DNA of 5,525 nucleotides from Acidobacteriaceae bacterium (GCA_030044455.1 JASHVU010000467.1:1-5525), one strand, 5' to 3'. Counted from the stretch's first letter, positions 1-5,525 are shown. A program made the numbers and translations. The notes: generated by a model from the letters alone, not told the origin.

Positions 1-1049
1 AGCCAGCTCAGGCCCCACCCCAGCCATCCCCAGGGCATGTGCTCGAAGGCGGCCATGGCGATGCCGGCTCCAAACTGCAGTCCGCCGTAGCCGTAGTGCG
101 CTCCAAAACCGCCAAGCATGTTGAGCATCGAAAACGAGAAGCCGGGATAAGGCGCAATCGGTGCGCCATACACCGCCCACGGGTTGTAGGCCGGAACATA
201 CGCAACATCCGGCGTGGCTGGAGCCAGATCGATATTGCCCTGGTCGTCTGAAACTTCTTCCTGCGGCGAGCTCTCGAGCGTGCCAGCCTGCTGGGCGCGG
301 TCGCGCAACACCTGAACGGTCTGCATCACGTCTTGCGGCTGGTTGTAATAGGCGTTGCCCAGGCTGGTCGTCCACTCCAGGTTCTGGTTGAGCATGTCAA
401 GAACCTGGGGGAATGCGGTGAGCGCCTTCACGCTTGGATCCCAACCGGTTTGGGCATCGGCGCCGGCGACGATCTGGTTGGGGTCGTTATAACCCTGGGC
501 CTGCATCTCGTGCAGCCATTGATCGGCTGCGGAAATTTCAGCAGGATAGGTGGATGCGGCAAGGATCTGGGCGAGCAAGGCGTCGGGGTCAAGAGCGACC
601 GGCGCCAGCAACTGCTCAAGCTGATCGGCGCTGAGCGGCGCCTGGGTTGGCGTTGCCTGCGCATCGGGGCCACTCAACTGGTCGTAAGCGTTCGCCGCGT
701 CGGCATCCTGCGGTTGGGAGTATTGCGGCCCGGGCTGCGCATATTGCTGCTGATAAGAAGGCTCAGCGCCCTCTTGTTGCGGGTACGGTGATTGCTGAGG
801 ATATTGCTGTTGTGCGTAAGGCGTTTGTTGAGGATATTGCGGAGCAGGCTGGGCGTACTGCGGCTGCTGATACTGTGGACTGGCCGGGTAAGCGTAGGGC
901 TGCTGGGCACGCGAAGCAAGGGGCACAAGCAAAACAATTGCTGCGGCCACGGCAAAACTACAGACACAGAAAGAGATTGGCGACTGCCCGGATTCACTGG
1001 AAGTGGTCATGATGGAAGTGGACAAGCGCTCGATTGCTCCGTCCGTCAT
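1..1049 (-). CDS. DUF3300-family exported protein, C-terminal part missing (window edge)
   Basis: Reading leftwards from 1049, the frame stays open to the window edge and gives 349 complete residues. An N-terminal hydrophobic stretch (about 29-44) ends in ASRA before QQ, a typical signal-peptidase I site after residue 48, so the protein should be exported. Residues 50-113 are low complexity, with repeated PQQ, QPY and QYPQQ units, probably disordered. From about 140 the sequence fits the DUF3300 family: LLAPVALDPDALLAQIL, then STYPAEI, then GWDPSVKALTAFP, then YVPAYNPWAVYG near 284-295. The last visible part is rich in Gly, Trp and Met. The family has no established biochemical function and none is assigned here. 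I chose the ATG at 1049 because AAGGGGG lies 5 bases before it. The in-frame ATG at 1010 has no Shine-Dalgarno sequence but would give a more usual, shorter signal-peptide n-region. It is divergent from the GH16 gene. Confidence 0.85.
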   Translation of the reverse strand, partial: MTDGAIERLSTSIMTTSSESGQSPISFCVCSFAVAAAIVLLVPLASRAQQPYAYPASPQYQQPQYAQPAPQYPQQTPYAQQQYPQQSPYPQQEGAEPSYQQQYAQPGPQYSQPQDADAANAYDQLSGPDAQATPTQAPLSADQLEQLLAPVALDPDALLAQILAASTYPAEISAADQWLHEMQAQGYNDPNQIVAGADAQTGWDPSVKALTAFPQVLDMLNQNLEWTTSLGNAYYNQPQDVMQTVQVLRDRAQQAGTLESSPQEEVSDDQGNIDLAPATPDVAYVPAYNPWAVYGAPIAPYPGFSFSMLNMLGGFGAHYGYGGLQFGAGIAMAAFEHMPWGWLGWGLSW

Positions 1050-1052
1050 AAT

Positions 1053-1061
1053 CTCCCCCTT
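1053..1061 (-). promoter_or_regulatory. Ribosome binding site deciding the DUF3300 gene start
   Basis: On the minus strand the sequence AAGGGGGAG is followed by ATT and then ATG at 1049. This purine-rich block is the only good Shine-Dalgarno candidate near the two possible starts (1049 and 1010). It therefore favours the start that adds 13 residues. Confidence 0.6.
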
Positions 1062-1341
1062 CCGCGCCGCGCCCCATTCCAGGAAAGCAAAATCCGCGTC
1101 CGCCTCCCGGGCAATTTATTTGGACGAGCAGAAGCCGGCTGCCCCGGGGGAGGGCTTAGGGTTCAAACCCGGCCGAAGCGCTTAAGTTTCGCGGTTGACG
1201 GGAAATGTTCCTGGCCAGGCCCGTCCGTTGCAGCGAACCGGCAATTTGCAGTGGCCAATGTGCAAAAGCAACCAAAACTTCGCCGGTCCAGGCTATAGCA
1301 AAACCAGGGATGCTGCATACCGGGGCCGCAGCCTTTAAGTT

Positions 1342-1369
1342 GACGCGACGCCAAGGAGCGGCGACCTTG
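1342..1369 (+). repeat. Dispersed intergenic repeat, copy 1
   Basis: This 28-bp element reads GACGCGAC, a variable 1-2 bases, CCA, a purine, GGAGCGGCGA, a pyrimidine, then CTTG. It matches copy 2 (3361-3389) at 25 of 29 aligned positions with one 1-base gap. Extended to 1372, it matches copy 3 (minus strand, 5258-5288) at 24 of 31 positions without gaps. The flanks do not match. Inside it, GCGAC occurs twice, 16 bases apart, around a purine-rich AAGGAG core. Confidence 0.65.
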
Positions 1370-1405
1370 CACGCAGCGAAGCGAGACACATTTTCTCTGG
1401 CTTTG

Positions 1406-1417
1406 CCGTAAATACGG
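1406..1417. repeat. Interrupted palindrome in the divergent spacer
   Basis: CCGTA and TACGG are exact inverted arms around a 2-base AA centre. It could be a regulator binding site for one of the divergent genes, but no partner or family assignment is possible. Arms this short also occur by chance. Confidence 0.25.
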
Positions 1418-1426
1418 GACTGGCGT

Positions 1427-1438
1427 GGCGGCGCCGCC
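1427..1438. repeat. 12-bp perfect GC-only palindrome
   Basis: GGCGGC is followed directly by GCCGCC. It lies about 345 bases before the GH16 start, close to the interrupted palindrome at 1406-1417. As a self-complementary site it could bind a dimeric protein. GC-rich sequence makes such palindromes fairly common, so weight is low. Confidence 0.25.
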
Positions 1439-1770
1439 GTGACATACAATTTGCACGCCTTGCGGTATTGCTCATCCTCAAACCCAAACCCGGCGAGGCC
1501 GGCGGCGAATCAAAAACAATCTTCAGAATAATCGCCAGCTGATCAACGAAAATAACCGATTGTTGACCCCCGCTTTCGCTGTATTCAGCCGGAACAAATC
1601 GAATATCAACCCGAGCACTCTGGCAACGCCGGATCCGACCGCCCTCCGGCCCTGCAACTCAAAAACTCTCAATGCCGATGCGATACGTGCTCGATGAACT
1701 GGCAAGAAAAGAATGGACTGAGCCGGAATGAGAGTTCACCTGCGCAGGTTGCGCCAAACATTCCCCAAGG

Positions 1771-1776
1771 AAGGAG
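1771..1776 (+). promoter_or_regulatory. Ribosome binding site for the GH16 gene (GTG start)
   Basis: A perfect AAGGAG lies 6 bases before the GTG at 1783. It supports this non-ATG start over the next in-frame ATG at 1816, which has no such sequence and would cut off the charged n-region of the signal peptide. Confidence 0.8.
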
Positions 1777-1782
1777 AATTCC

Positions 1783-3327
1783 GTGATTTCAAAACGCATA
1801 GCACAAGATGCGGTCATGGGCAGTCTGTGGTTTTGCCTGATGGCCCTGACGCTTTTTTCAAGCCGCTGCTCGCTCCTGGCACAAGGCCCAGCTTCGGGAG
1901 GCCACTTGGCCAATGAGGGCTTCCCGGGCGGAGCGATCCACCGTCAATTGTGTTTCTCAACTGCCGATTGCGGAAACTTCAAAGGGGTTGGTGAAGTTGG
2001 CACCGCCCCAATCAGCATCGGCGGCTTTACCATGAGCCCGCAGAATGCCCCAACATTGGTCCTCGATGACGCAGGCGCCGGAACAGGAGCCGGAAATCCA
2101 ATCGACATCTACACTTCCAACAGCACCGGCGCGCAGGCATGGGCAGCCAACAATACTGGGGTAACGCCGCCCGGTTACTATAACTTTGCCGCACTCGGTC
2201 CATTTTGCTTGACCGCCTCGGGAACTACCGGCGGTTCGGCCGTGGTTCTGGACCCGTGCGCTGGCACTGCGGGGCAGGCCTGGGATCCGGTGCTGATTGG
2301 CAGTTTCTACGAATTCCAGCCAACCAACAGCACGAATCTTTGCCTCACTGCCAGCGGGACGGCCGTGGGAAGCGCCGTCGTGGTGGATACCTGCAGCGGC
2401 ACACCCAGTCAACAATGGTCGCTTACTGTTGAAACCAACAGCAGCAACACCGGAAAAGGCGGCCCCTTCGCCAGCCCCTGCAAAGGGATTGGCGACCTGT
2501 CCGTTGCAGGCGTGACCTACACGCCGACCTGGTGCCAGGAATTCGAAGGCCCGGCGCGTCCGCCATCCACCGAGGCTTGGAATTTCGACCTCGGAAACAA
2601 TAACGGCTGGGGAAATGGTGAAGCAGAGGTGTACTGCGGACCTCCCGGAGTCTTGGGCAACCCGATTCAGTGCCCCACAACGTTTAGCACTGAAACGGCT
2701 CCGGTTTACATCGATGGCAACGGTCATCTCGTCATCCAGCCCAGAAATGTAAATGGAACCTGGATATCGGCTCGCCTGAATACAGATGGAGGACAGACCT
2801 TCCAATACGGCATTCTCGAAGCCAGGATCGAGCTTCCCGATTTGACCAACCAGGGAATCTGGCCCGCCTTCTGGTCGTTGGGCAACAATATCAACAGTGG
2901 CGTTCCATGGCCCGTTGCCGGGGAAATAGACATGCTGGAAGACTGGTCGCCGCAAGTGTACAACGGCGCCGGGGACACAGGAGAGAATTCCACAATCCAC
3001 ACGTACCTTACCGGCGGGGACGGAATTTCGGATCGCTACTTGTTCCCCAGCGGAGAGGCAGTGAACACGGCCTTCCACATCTACGGGATCATTTGGTCGG
3101 CAGACAAGATCCAGTTCTTTGTGGATGACCCGTCCAACCCATTTTTCACGGCAACCCCAGCCAGCCTTCCCGCGGGGGATGTATGGCCATTCAACCAACC
3201 AATCTTCATCCTTTTGAATGAGGCTATCGGCGGTACCCTGGGTGGATCGATTACCGGTCTGACCAACCCTGGGCCAATGACGGTCGATTACGTTCGCTGG
3301 TACTCGGCGCCACAAAGCAATTTCTGA
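1783..3327 (+). CDS. Secreted GH16 glycoside hydrolase (probable endo-1,3-beta-glucanase) with ricin-type lectin domain
   Basis: A 514-residue protein. Residues 1-34 form a signal peptide: Lys-Arg near the start, a hydrophobic core at about 14-26, and a likely cleavage in the LLAQG region. After a short Cys-containing linker, residues about 88-215 form a ricin B-type beta-trefoil with three QxW repeats ending at W120, W167 and W212. The second and third repeats (142-167 and 187-212) match at 18 of 26 positions. Residues about 245-508 are the GH16 catalytic domain: WNFDLGNNNGWGNGEAE, then YGILEARIELP, then GIWPAFWSLG, then the active site GEIDMLEDW. The pattern ExDxxE gives nucleophile E381, D383 and acid/base E386. 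This beta-bulge form is typical of laminarinase-like members, as opposed to the ExDxE of lichenases, so beta-1,3- or mixed beta-1,3/1,4-glucan is the likely substrate. The lectin domain probably anchors it to polysaccharide. It acts outside the cell. Exact substrate is inferred. Confidence 0.93.
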   Translation: MISKRIAQDAVMGSLWFCLMALTLFSSRCSLLAQGPASGGHLANEGFPGGAIHRQLCFSTADCGNFKGVGEVGTAPISIGGFTMSPQNAPTLVLDDAGAGTGAGNPIDIYTSNSTGAQAWAANNTGVTPPGYYNFAALGPFCLTASGTTGGSAVVLDPCAGTAGQAWDPVLIGSFYEFQPTNSTNLCLTASGTAVGSAVVVDTCSGTPSQQWSLTVETNSSNTGKGGPFASPCKGIGDLSVAGVTYTPTWCQEFEGPARPPSTEAWNFDLGNNNGWGNGEAEVYCGPPGVLGNPIQCPTTFSTETAPVYIDGNGHLVIQPRNVNGTWISARLNTDGGQTFQYGILEARIELPDLTNQGIWPAFWSLGNNINSGVPWPVAGEIDMLEDWSPQVYNGAGDTGENSTIHTYLTGGDGISDRYLFPSGEAVNTAFHIYGIIWSADKIQFFVDDPSNPFFTATPASLPAGDVWPFNQPIFILLNEAIGGTLGGSITGLTNPGPMTVDYVRWYSAPQSNF

Positions 3328-3360
3328 GTTGCTGTATTCCGGAACCCGGAGAGTCGAGTC

Positions 3361-3389
3361 GACGCGACCACCAGGGAGCGGCGATCTTG
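3361..3389 (+). repeat. Dispersed intergenic repeat, copy 2
   Basis: This 29-bp element begins 34 bases after the GH16 stop codon. It matches copy 1 at 25 of 29 aligned positions, including an uninterrupted GGAGCGGCGA. It is in the same orientation as copy 1, so the two copies flank the GH16 gene as direct repeats. Similarity ends at the element boundaries. Confidence 0.65.
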
Positions 3390-3403
3390 GGAAGAACTGG
3401 AAA

Positions 3404-3444
3404 GGACGCAGTAACTCGGAAAATGCCCAAAAGCGTCTGCGTCC
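3404..3444. repeat. Inverted repeat with 8-bp arms
   Basis: GGACGCAG (3404-3411) and CTGCGTCC (3437-3444) are exact inverted arms separated by 25 bases. The right arm directly abuts the 14-bp palindrome at 3445-3458. The loop is long for a terminator, so its role is uncertain. Confidence 0.35.
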
Positions 3445-3458
3445 TCGAACCGGTTCGA
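3445..3458. repeat. Perfect 14-bp palindrome
   Basis: TCGAACC is followed directly by GGTTCGA. With no loop bases it is a poor RNA hairpin but a good shape for a dimeric DNA-binding protein. It sits between two other inverted repeats in the convergent spacer, where a promoter operator would be unexpected. Confidence 0.35.
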
Positions 3459-3459
3459 A

Positions 3460-3496
3460 TCATCCGGCCGTGGAATTCATCTCCACCGCCGGATGA
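3460..3496. terminator. Candidate bidirectional transcription terminator hairpin
   Basis: Arms 3460-3474 and 3482-3496 pair at 14 of 15 positions (one C-C mismatch), with a 7-base loop. The stem is long and GC-rich and lies between two converging genes, 132 bases after the GH16 stop and 25 bases past the EAL stop. No T-tract follows on either strand, so it is not a classic intrinsic terminator. It may block read-through or protect 3' ends. Confidence 0.45.
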
Positions 3497-3499
3497 GCT

Positions 3500-3519
3500 C
3501 CCCAGTACGATAACTGGGG
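3500..3519 (-). terminator. Short GC-rich hairpin just after the EAL gene stop
   Basis: CCCCAGT (3500-3506) pairs perfectly with ACTGGGG (3513-3519) around a 6-base loop. In the EAL gene's direction it begins 2 bases after the stop codon. It lacks a T-run, but together with the stronger hairpin at 3460-3496 it could end or stabilise the EAL transcript. Confidence 0.35.
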
Positions 3520-3521
3520 CG

Positions 3522-5141
3522 TCACAGAGGAGATGTCTGGTTCAGCGCCTGTTTTGTTGCGGAAAGGCTGTCAGAGAAAAGCCGCTTGAAATGTGCCGCT
3601 GGAACCGGCCTGCCGAACAGCCATCCCTGGCCGCGGATGCCGGGGTGGGCGTGGCGGAAGTAGTCCGCCTGTGTCTGGGTTTCAATGCCTTCAACCACAA
3701 CCATCAGGCTAAGCCTTGAAGCAATATCGAGGATTTGAGGCACAACCGAGGCGGTAACGGCCTCGGTTCCGATGGTGTTGGTAAAAGCGCGATCGATTTT
3801 AATGGCGCTGACTTTCAGGTCGTGGAGATAGGCGAGGCTTGAGTAACCGGTTCCAAAATCGTCGATGTAAACCGGATGCCCCGACCTCTGCAGGCGTTCA
3901 ATGGCATGAATGACGACGTCACGGTCCGCCGTGGATCGCTCGGTCAACTCAAAGCCAAGAGACTGCGGCACAATTCTTGCCGTCTTGACGCGCAGCTCCA
4001 CGAATCGGAAGAACGCCGGGTCGCACAAGTCCTGAGTCGTGATATTTACGGTAGTGGTAAAGCCCTCGAGCTTGAGCAGATCGTCGATCTCCTCAGTGAC
4101 GCAAGTGATGACCGCGCGTGTGATTTCGCCCACGAAGCCTTTGTTTTCAGCGGCCGCGACAAAATGTTCGGGGGGTACCGCTTCGCCAGATTCGGTAATC
4201 CAACGCACCAGGGCCTCGGCGCCTACGATTGCACCCGTGTCAAGGTCAACCACCGGCTGATAACGGACGGCGAGCTCTCCATTCTTGATAGCGCGGCGCA
4301 GGTTTCTGACCAGGCTTCGCTGGCGGTTGAAAAACAGAATCAGTGTGAGGGCCACGAGTGCTCCCACCAGCGCGCCCGCGCCCATCAGGATAAGGAGACG
4401 CGCCCGATCCTGCGTTGCCATAGTGGATTTGGACTCGTAAGCGACCACGCAGACCGCAGAAAGCACGGAGCACAATGGGCGATAGTAGGCGCCGTTCCGC
4501 TCCAGCATGGTTTGGGCAACGATTTCTGCCCCGGAAAGCGGAACCGGCTGGCCGACAAATGGAAGAACTCGGCCGGTGCCGGGATCGTGGACCAGAGCGG
4601 AGAAGTACATTGGAGGCTGATTGAGCGGCTCGTAATCCGCAGGATTGAGGACAACAGTGACCCCGTTGGATTCGATAATGATCCCCCGCGCCTGCGGATT
4701 GATCAGCAGAGGACTCGAAGCAAACAGCTTCCTGCCGCCGATCACGATGTCGCCTGGGGTGGTGGCGGGAGGCGGAACCAGCCTGCCGAGAGCCGTTGTG
4801 CAGTAGAGATGGCCGTCCTTGACGCGACCCATGTCGCGAACATGCGAGGCATTGAAAACCCATTTGCGCAGGTAAGACAGCTCATCGTCGGAGCAAAAGG
4901 GGAGATGGTCATTCAGAACCACGTTGACTGCGTCACGAGTCTCACGCACGATCCCGTCTGCCTGGGACAGCAATCGGACGGAGTATTTCTCGAGCTGTTC
5001 CCGGCCGGCATTGAGTTGTACGAGGCGTCCGACACCCAGAGCTACAAGGCCGCCCAGCACTGCCCCTGAAAGGAGCAGCGCAGCCTCGGCAGCGCGCTTG
5101 CGGGTAAGAACCAATCGAATCCCTTGAGCTGGCGCGAACAT
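3522..5141 (-). CDS. CSS-motif/EAL membrane-bound cyclic-di-GMP phosphodiesterase
   Basis: A 539-residue inner-membrane enzyme that should hydrolyse c-di-GMP to pGpG. It has TM helix 1 (about 18-41), a periplasmic CSS-type sensor (about 42-246), TM helix 2 (about 249-271) and a cytoplasmic EAL domain (about 278-525). The sensor signature is LPFCSDDELSYLR (C83) followed by VKDGHLYCTT (C114), close to the CSS family pattern, with Asp in place of the second Ser. The EAL domain keeps the expected catalytic and metal-binding set: E309-A310-L311, N366, E398 (ELTE), D427-D428 (DDFGTGYSS), K448 (KID), E484 (VEGIE) and Q505 (GQGWLFGRP). It therefore looks active. No GGDEF domain is present. In enterobacterial relatives, the CSS cysteines form a disulfide that restrains activity and links it to periplasmic redox state; the same is inferred here. 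The ATG at 5141 has no clear ribosome site; a TTG at 5114 (residue 10) has one. It converges on the GH16 gene. Confidence 0.93.
   Translation of the reverse strand: MFAPAQGIRLVLTRKRAAEAALLLSGAVLGGLVALGVGRLVQLNAGREQLEKYSVRLLSQADGIVRETRDAVNVVLNDHLPFCSDDELSYLRKWVFNASHVRDMGRVKDGHLYCTTALGRLVPPPATTPGDIVIGGRKLFASSPLLINPQARGIIIESNGVTVVLNPADYEPLNQPPMYFSALVHDPGTGRVLPFVGQPVPLSGAEIVAQTMLERNGAYYRPLCSVLSAVCVVAYESKSTMATQDRARLLILMGAGALVGALVALTLILFFNRQRSLVRNLRRAIKNGELAVRYQPVVDLDTGAIVGAEALVRWITESGEAVPPEHFVAAAENKGFVGEITRAVITCVTEEIDDLLKLEGFTTTVNITTQDLCDPAFFRFVELRVKTARIVPQSLGFELTERSTADRDVVIHAIERLQRSGHPVYIDDFGTGYSSLAYLHDLKVSAIKIDRAFTNTIGTEAVTASVVPQILDIASRLSLMVVVEGIETQTQADYFRHAHPGIRGQGWLFGRPVPAAHFKRLFSDSLSATKQALNQTSPL
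5121..5125 (-). promoter_or_regulatory. Ribosome-binding-like site supporting an alternative TTG start of the EAL gene
   Basis: On the minus strand AAGGG lies 6 bases before an in-frame TTG at 5114. The upstream ATG at 5141 is preceded by no purine-rich block. Starting at TTG would remove nine residues and leave a short positively charged n-region (LTRKR) before TM helix 1, which is a normal membrane-protein N-terminus. Confidence 0.4.
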
Positions 5142-5257
5142 TCTGGATGAAGGCGATTTCCACCGAATTCGCGACGGCTGGGCCCTTGCTACCCCTGCGT
5201 GGTGAGTACTTGAAAATATTACGGCGTTTCAGGAAATAGTGTGTGGTTTGCGGCTCG

Positions 5258-5288
5258 GTGCAGGGTCGTCGCTCCTTAAGGTCGCAAC
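5258..5288 (-). repeat. Dispersed intergenic repeat, copy 3 (inverted)
   Basis: Read on the minus strand, this 31-base element matches 1342-1372 at 24 positions without gaps, sharing GCGAC, AAGGAGCG, CGACC and TGCAC in the same order and spacing. It lies 117 bases upstream of the EAL start. Around its centre, CCTTAAGG and the flanking GTCGT/ACGAC arms make an imperfect hairpin (5265-5291), which the other copies do not clearly share. Confidence 0.5.
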
Positions 5289-5401
5289 GACGCCGCACCA
5301 TTCGCTTCGCCCTGCAGTATTCCCTAAAATGCGATAGGCCGCCAATGAGCGCGGAAGAAAATCCGGTGATGATGACTTGAATGTTGATACCCACGAATCG
5401 A

Positions 5402-5417
5402 GCCGCATCCCTGCGGC
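5402..5417. repeat. Small perfect hairpin
   Basis: GCCGCA and TGCGGC pair exactly around a TCCC tetraloop. It could be the terminator stem of a transcript or a regulatory structure. No T-run follows on either strand and no neighbouring gene is visible on that side. Confidence 0.3.
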
Positions 5418-5525
5418 CTGACAGTATGGGAAGTGTACCTCATGCAATGAAAGCGATGCGAGAAATTGCGCCAGGCGCGTTGCAGGCTGGGTGAAGAAGC
5501 GTCAGATGCCCGTAATACAATGACG

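Larger units (their letters stand above)
1050..1782. other. 733-bp divergent intergenic region without a convincing gene
   Basis: This spacer separates the minus-strand DUF3300 gene from the plus-strand GH16 gene and must carry both promoters. No open frame in it combines a normal start, a Shine-Dalgarno sequence and recognisable protein content. Short frames at 1163-1456 (minus) and 1205-1411 (plus) run across the dispersed repeat and look accidental. Visible structure: repeat copy 1 (1342-1369), an interrupted palindrome at 1406-1417, and a GC-only palindrome at 1427-1438. The stretch 1500-1720 is more A-rich than the rest. I could not place a convincing -35/-10 pair for either gene. A small RNA or long 5' leader cannot be excluded by eye. 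Confidence 0.6.
3328..3521. other. Convergent intergenic region rich in inverted repeats
   Basis: This 194-bp spacer lies between the stop codons of the GH16 and EAL genes. It contains a small hairpin (3338-3350), dispersed repeat copy 2 (3361-3389), a long-loop inverted repeat (3404-3444), a perfect 14-bp palindrome (3445-3458), a strong hairpin (3460-3496) and a second hairpin (3500-3519). No gene is seen. Terminating both converging transcripts is the simplest role. Confidence 0.6.
5142..5525. other. Intergenic region upstream of the EAL gene
   Basis: This stretch to the right window edge shows no convincing gene. Minus-strand frames reaching to 5394 and 5447 have no recognisable protein features; the first also overlaps the EAL gene by 200 bases. 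The region must contain the EAL promoter. A TAATAT (minus strand, 5221-5216) is a possible -10 box, 75 bases before the ATG, but no good -35 box lies 16-18 bases before it. Other content: repeat copy 3 (5258-5288) and a perfect hairpin (5402-5417). Confidence 0.55.

Noticed and set aside
1157..1172. A GGTTCAAAC sequence resembling a tRNA T-loop
   Set aside because: The flanking bases do not form a 5-bp T-stem beyond the first two pairs, and no acceptor, D or anticodon arms could be found around it.
1290..1345. Possible c-di-GMP (GEMM) riboswitch upstream of the GH16 gene, prompted by GCAAAACC and paired GGCT/AGCC segments
   Set aside because: The conserved GEMM core sequences and tetraloop-receptor arrangement are not present.
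1163..1456. Overlapping 97-residue minus-strand frames in the divergent spacer
   Set aside because: They run across the dispersed repeat, carry no known motif, and are expected by chance in GC-rich sequence.
1563..1586. TTGACC as a -35 box for the GH16 promoter
   Set aside because: No -10-like hexamer lies 16-18 bases downstream; the nearest, TATTCA, is too close.
1443..1697. Open plus-strand frame with an Asn-rich segment, possible small gene
   Set aside because: It has no ATG, GTG or Shine-Dalgarno sequence and no recognisable family; kept only as a low-confidence observation.
1957..3315. Long (452-residue) minus-strand frame opposite the GH16 gene
   Set aside because: It is antisense to a gene with a clear catalytic motif and domain structure, and its product shows no domain features.
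3876..5069. 397-residue plus-strand frame opposite the EAL gene
   Set aside because: It is a shadow of a well-supported EAL protein; the product is a charged mixture without motifs.
4942..5394. Minus-strand frame with a GTG start and a hydrophobic N-terminus upstream of the EAL gene
   Set aside because: It has no Shine-Dalgarno sequence, overlaps the EAL gene by 200 bases in another frame, and crosses repeat copy 3.
5480..5518. TTGCAG and TAATAC as a promoter for a gene beyond the right edge
   Set aside because: The spacing is 27 bases, too long for a sigma-70 promoter.

Overview
The window holds three protein-coding genes and about 1.3 kb of non-coding sequence. It is GC-rich and looks bacterial. 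A Gram-negative host is indicated by a membrane phosphodiesterase with a periplasmic sensor and by two secreted proteins. Acidobacteriota (Terriglobia type) is my best guess, from the combination of a DUF3300 protein, a secreted lectin/GH16 enzyme, signal peptides ending near 'LLAQ', and short dispersed intergenic repeats. This is inference from general knowledge, not from a marker gene.

Layout: (1) 1-1049, minus strand: a DUF3300-family exported protein with a Gln/Pro/Tyr-rich N-terminal region, cut by the window's left edge. (2) 1050-1782: a 733-bp divergent spacer with no convincing gene, carrying one copy of a dispersed repeat and two small palindromes. (3) 1783-3327, plus strand: a secreted family-16 glycoside hydrolase, probably an endo-1,3-beta-glucanase (laminarinase-like), with an N-terminal ricin-type beta-trefoil lectin domain. 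(4) 3328-3521: a convergent spacer packed with inverted repeats and a second repeat copy. (5) 3522-5141, minus strand: a two-transmembrane CSS-motif/EAL cyclic-di-GMP phosphodiesterase with intact catalytic residues. (6) 5142-5525: a spacer upstream of that gene with a third, inverted repeat copy and a small perfect hairpin.

No operon is visible: the three genes alternate in strand and each has its own long upstream region. A functional theme is possible but unproven: a secreted glucan-degrading enzyme next to an enzyme that lowers c-di-GMP, the second messenger controlling biofilm and exopolysaccharide. The least explained signal is the roughly 30-bp motif found once in each of the three intergenic spacers and not seen in the coding sequences. 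I did not find CRISPR arrays, RNA genes, insertion sequences or an undescribed multi-gene system.
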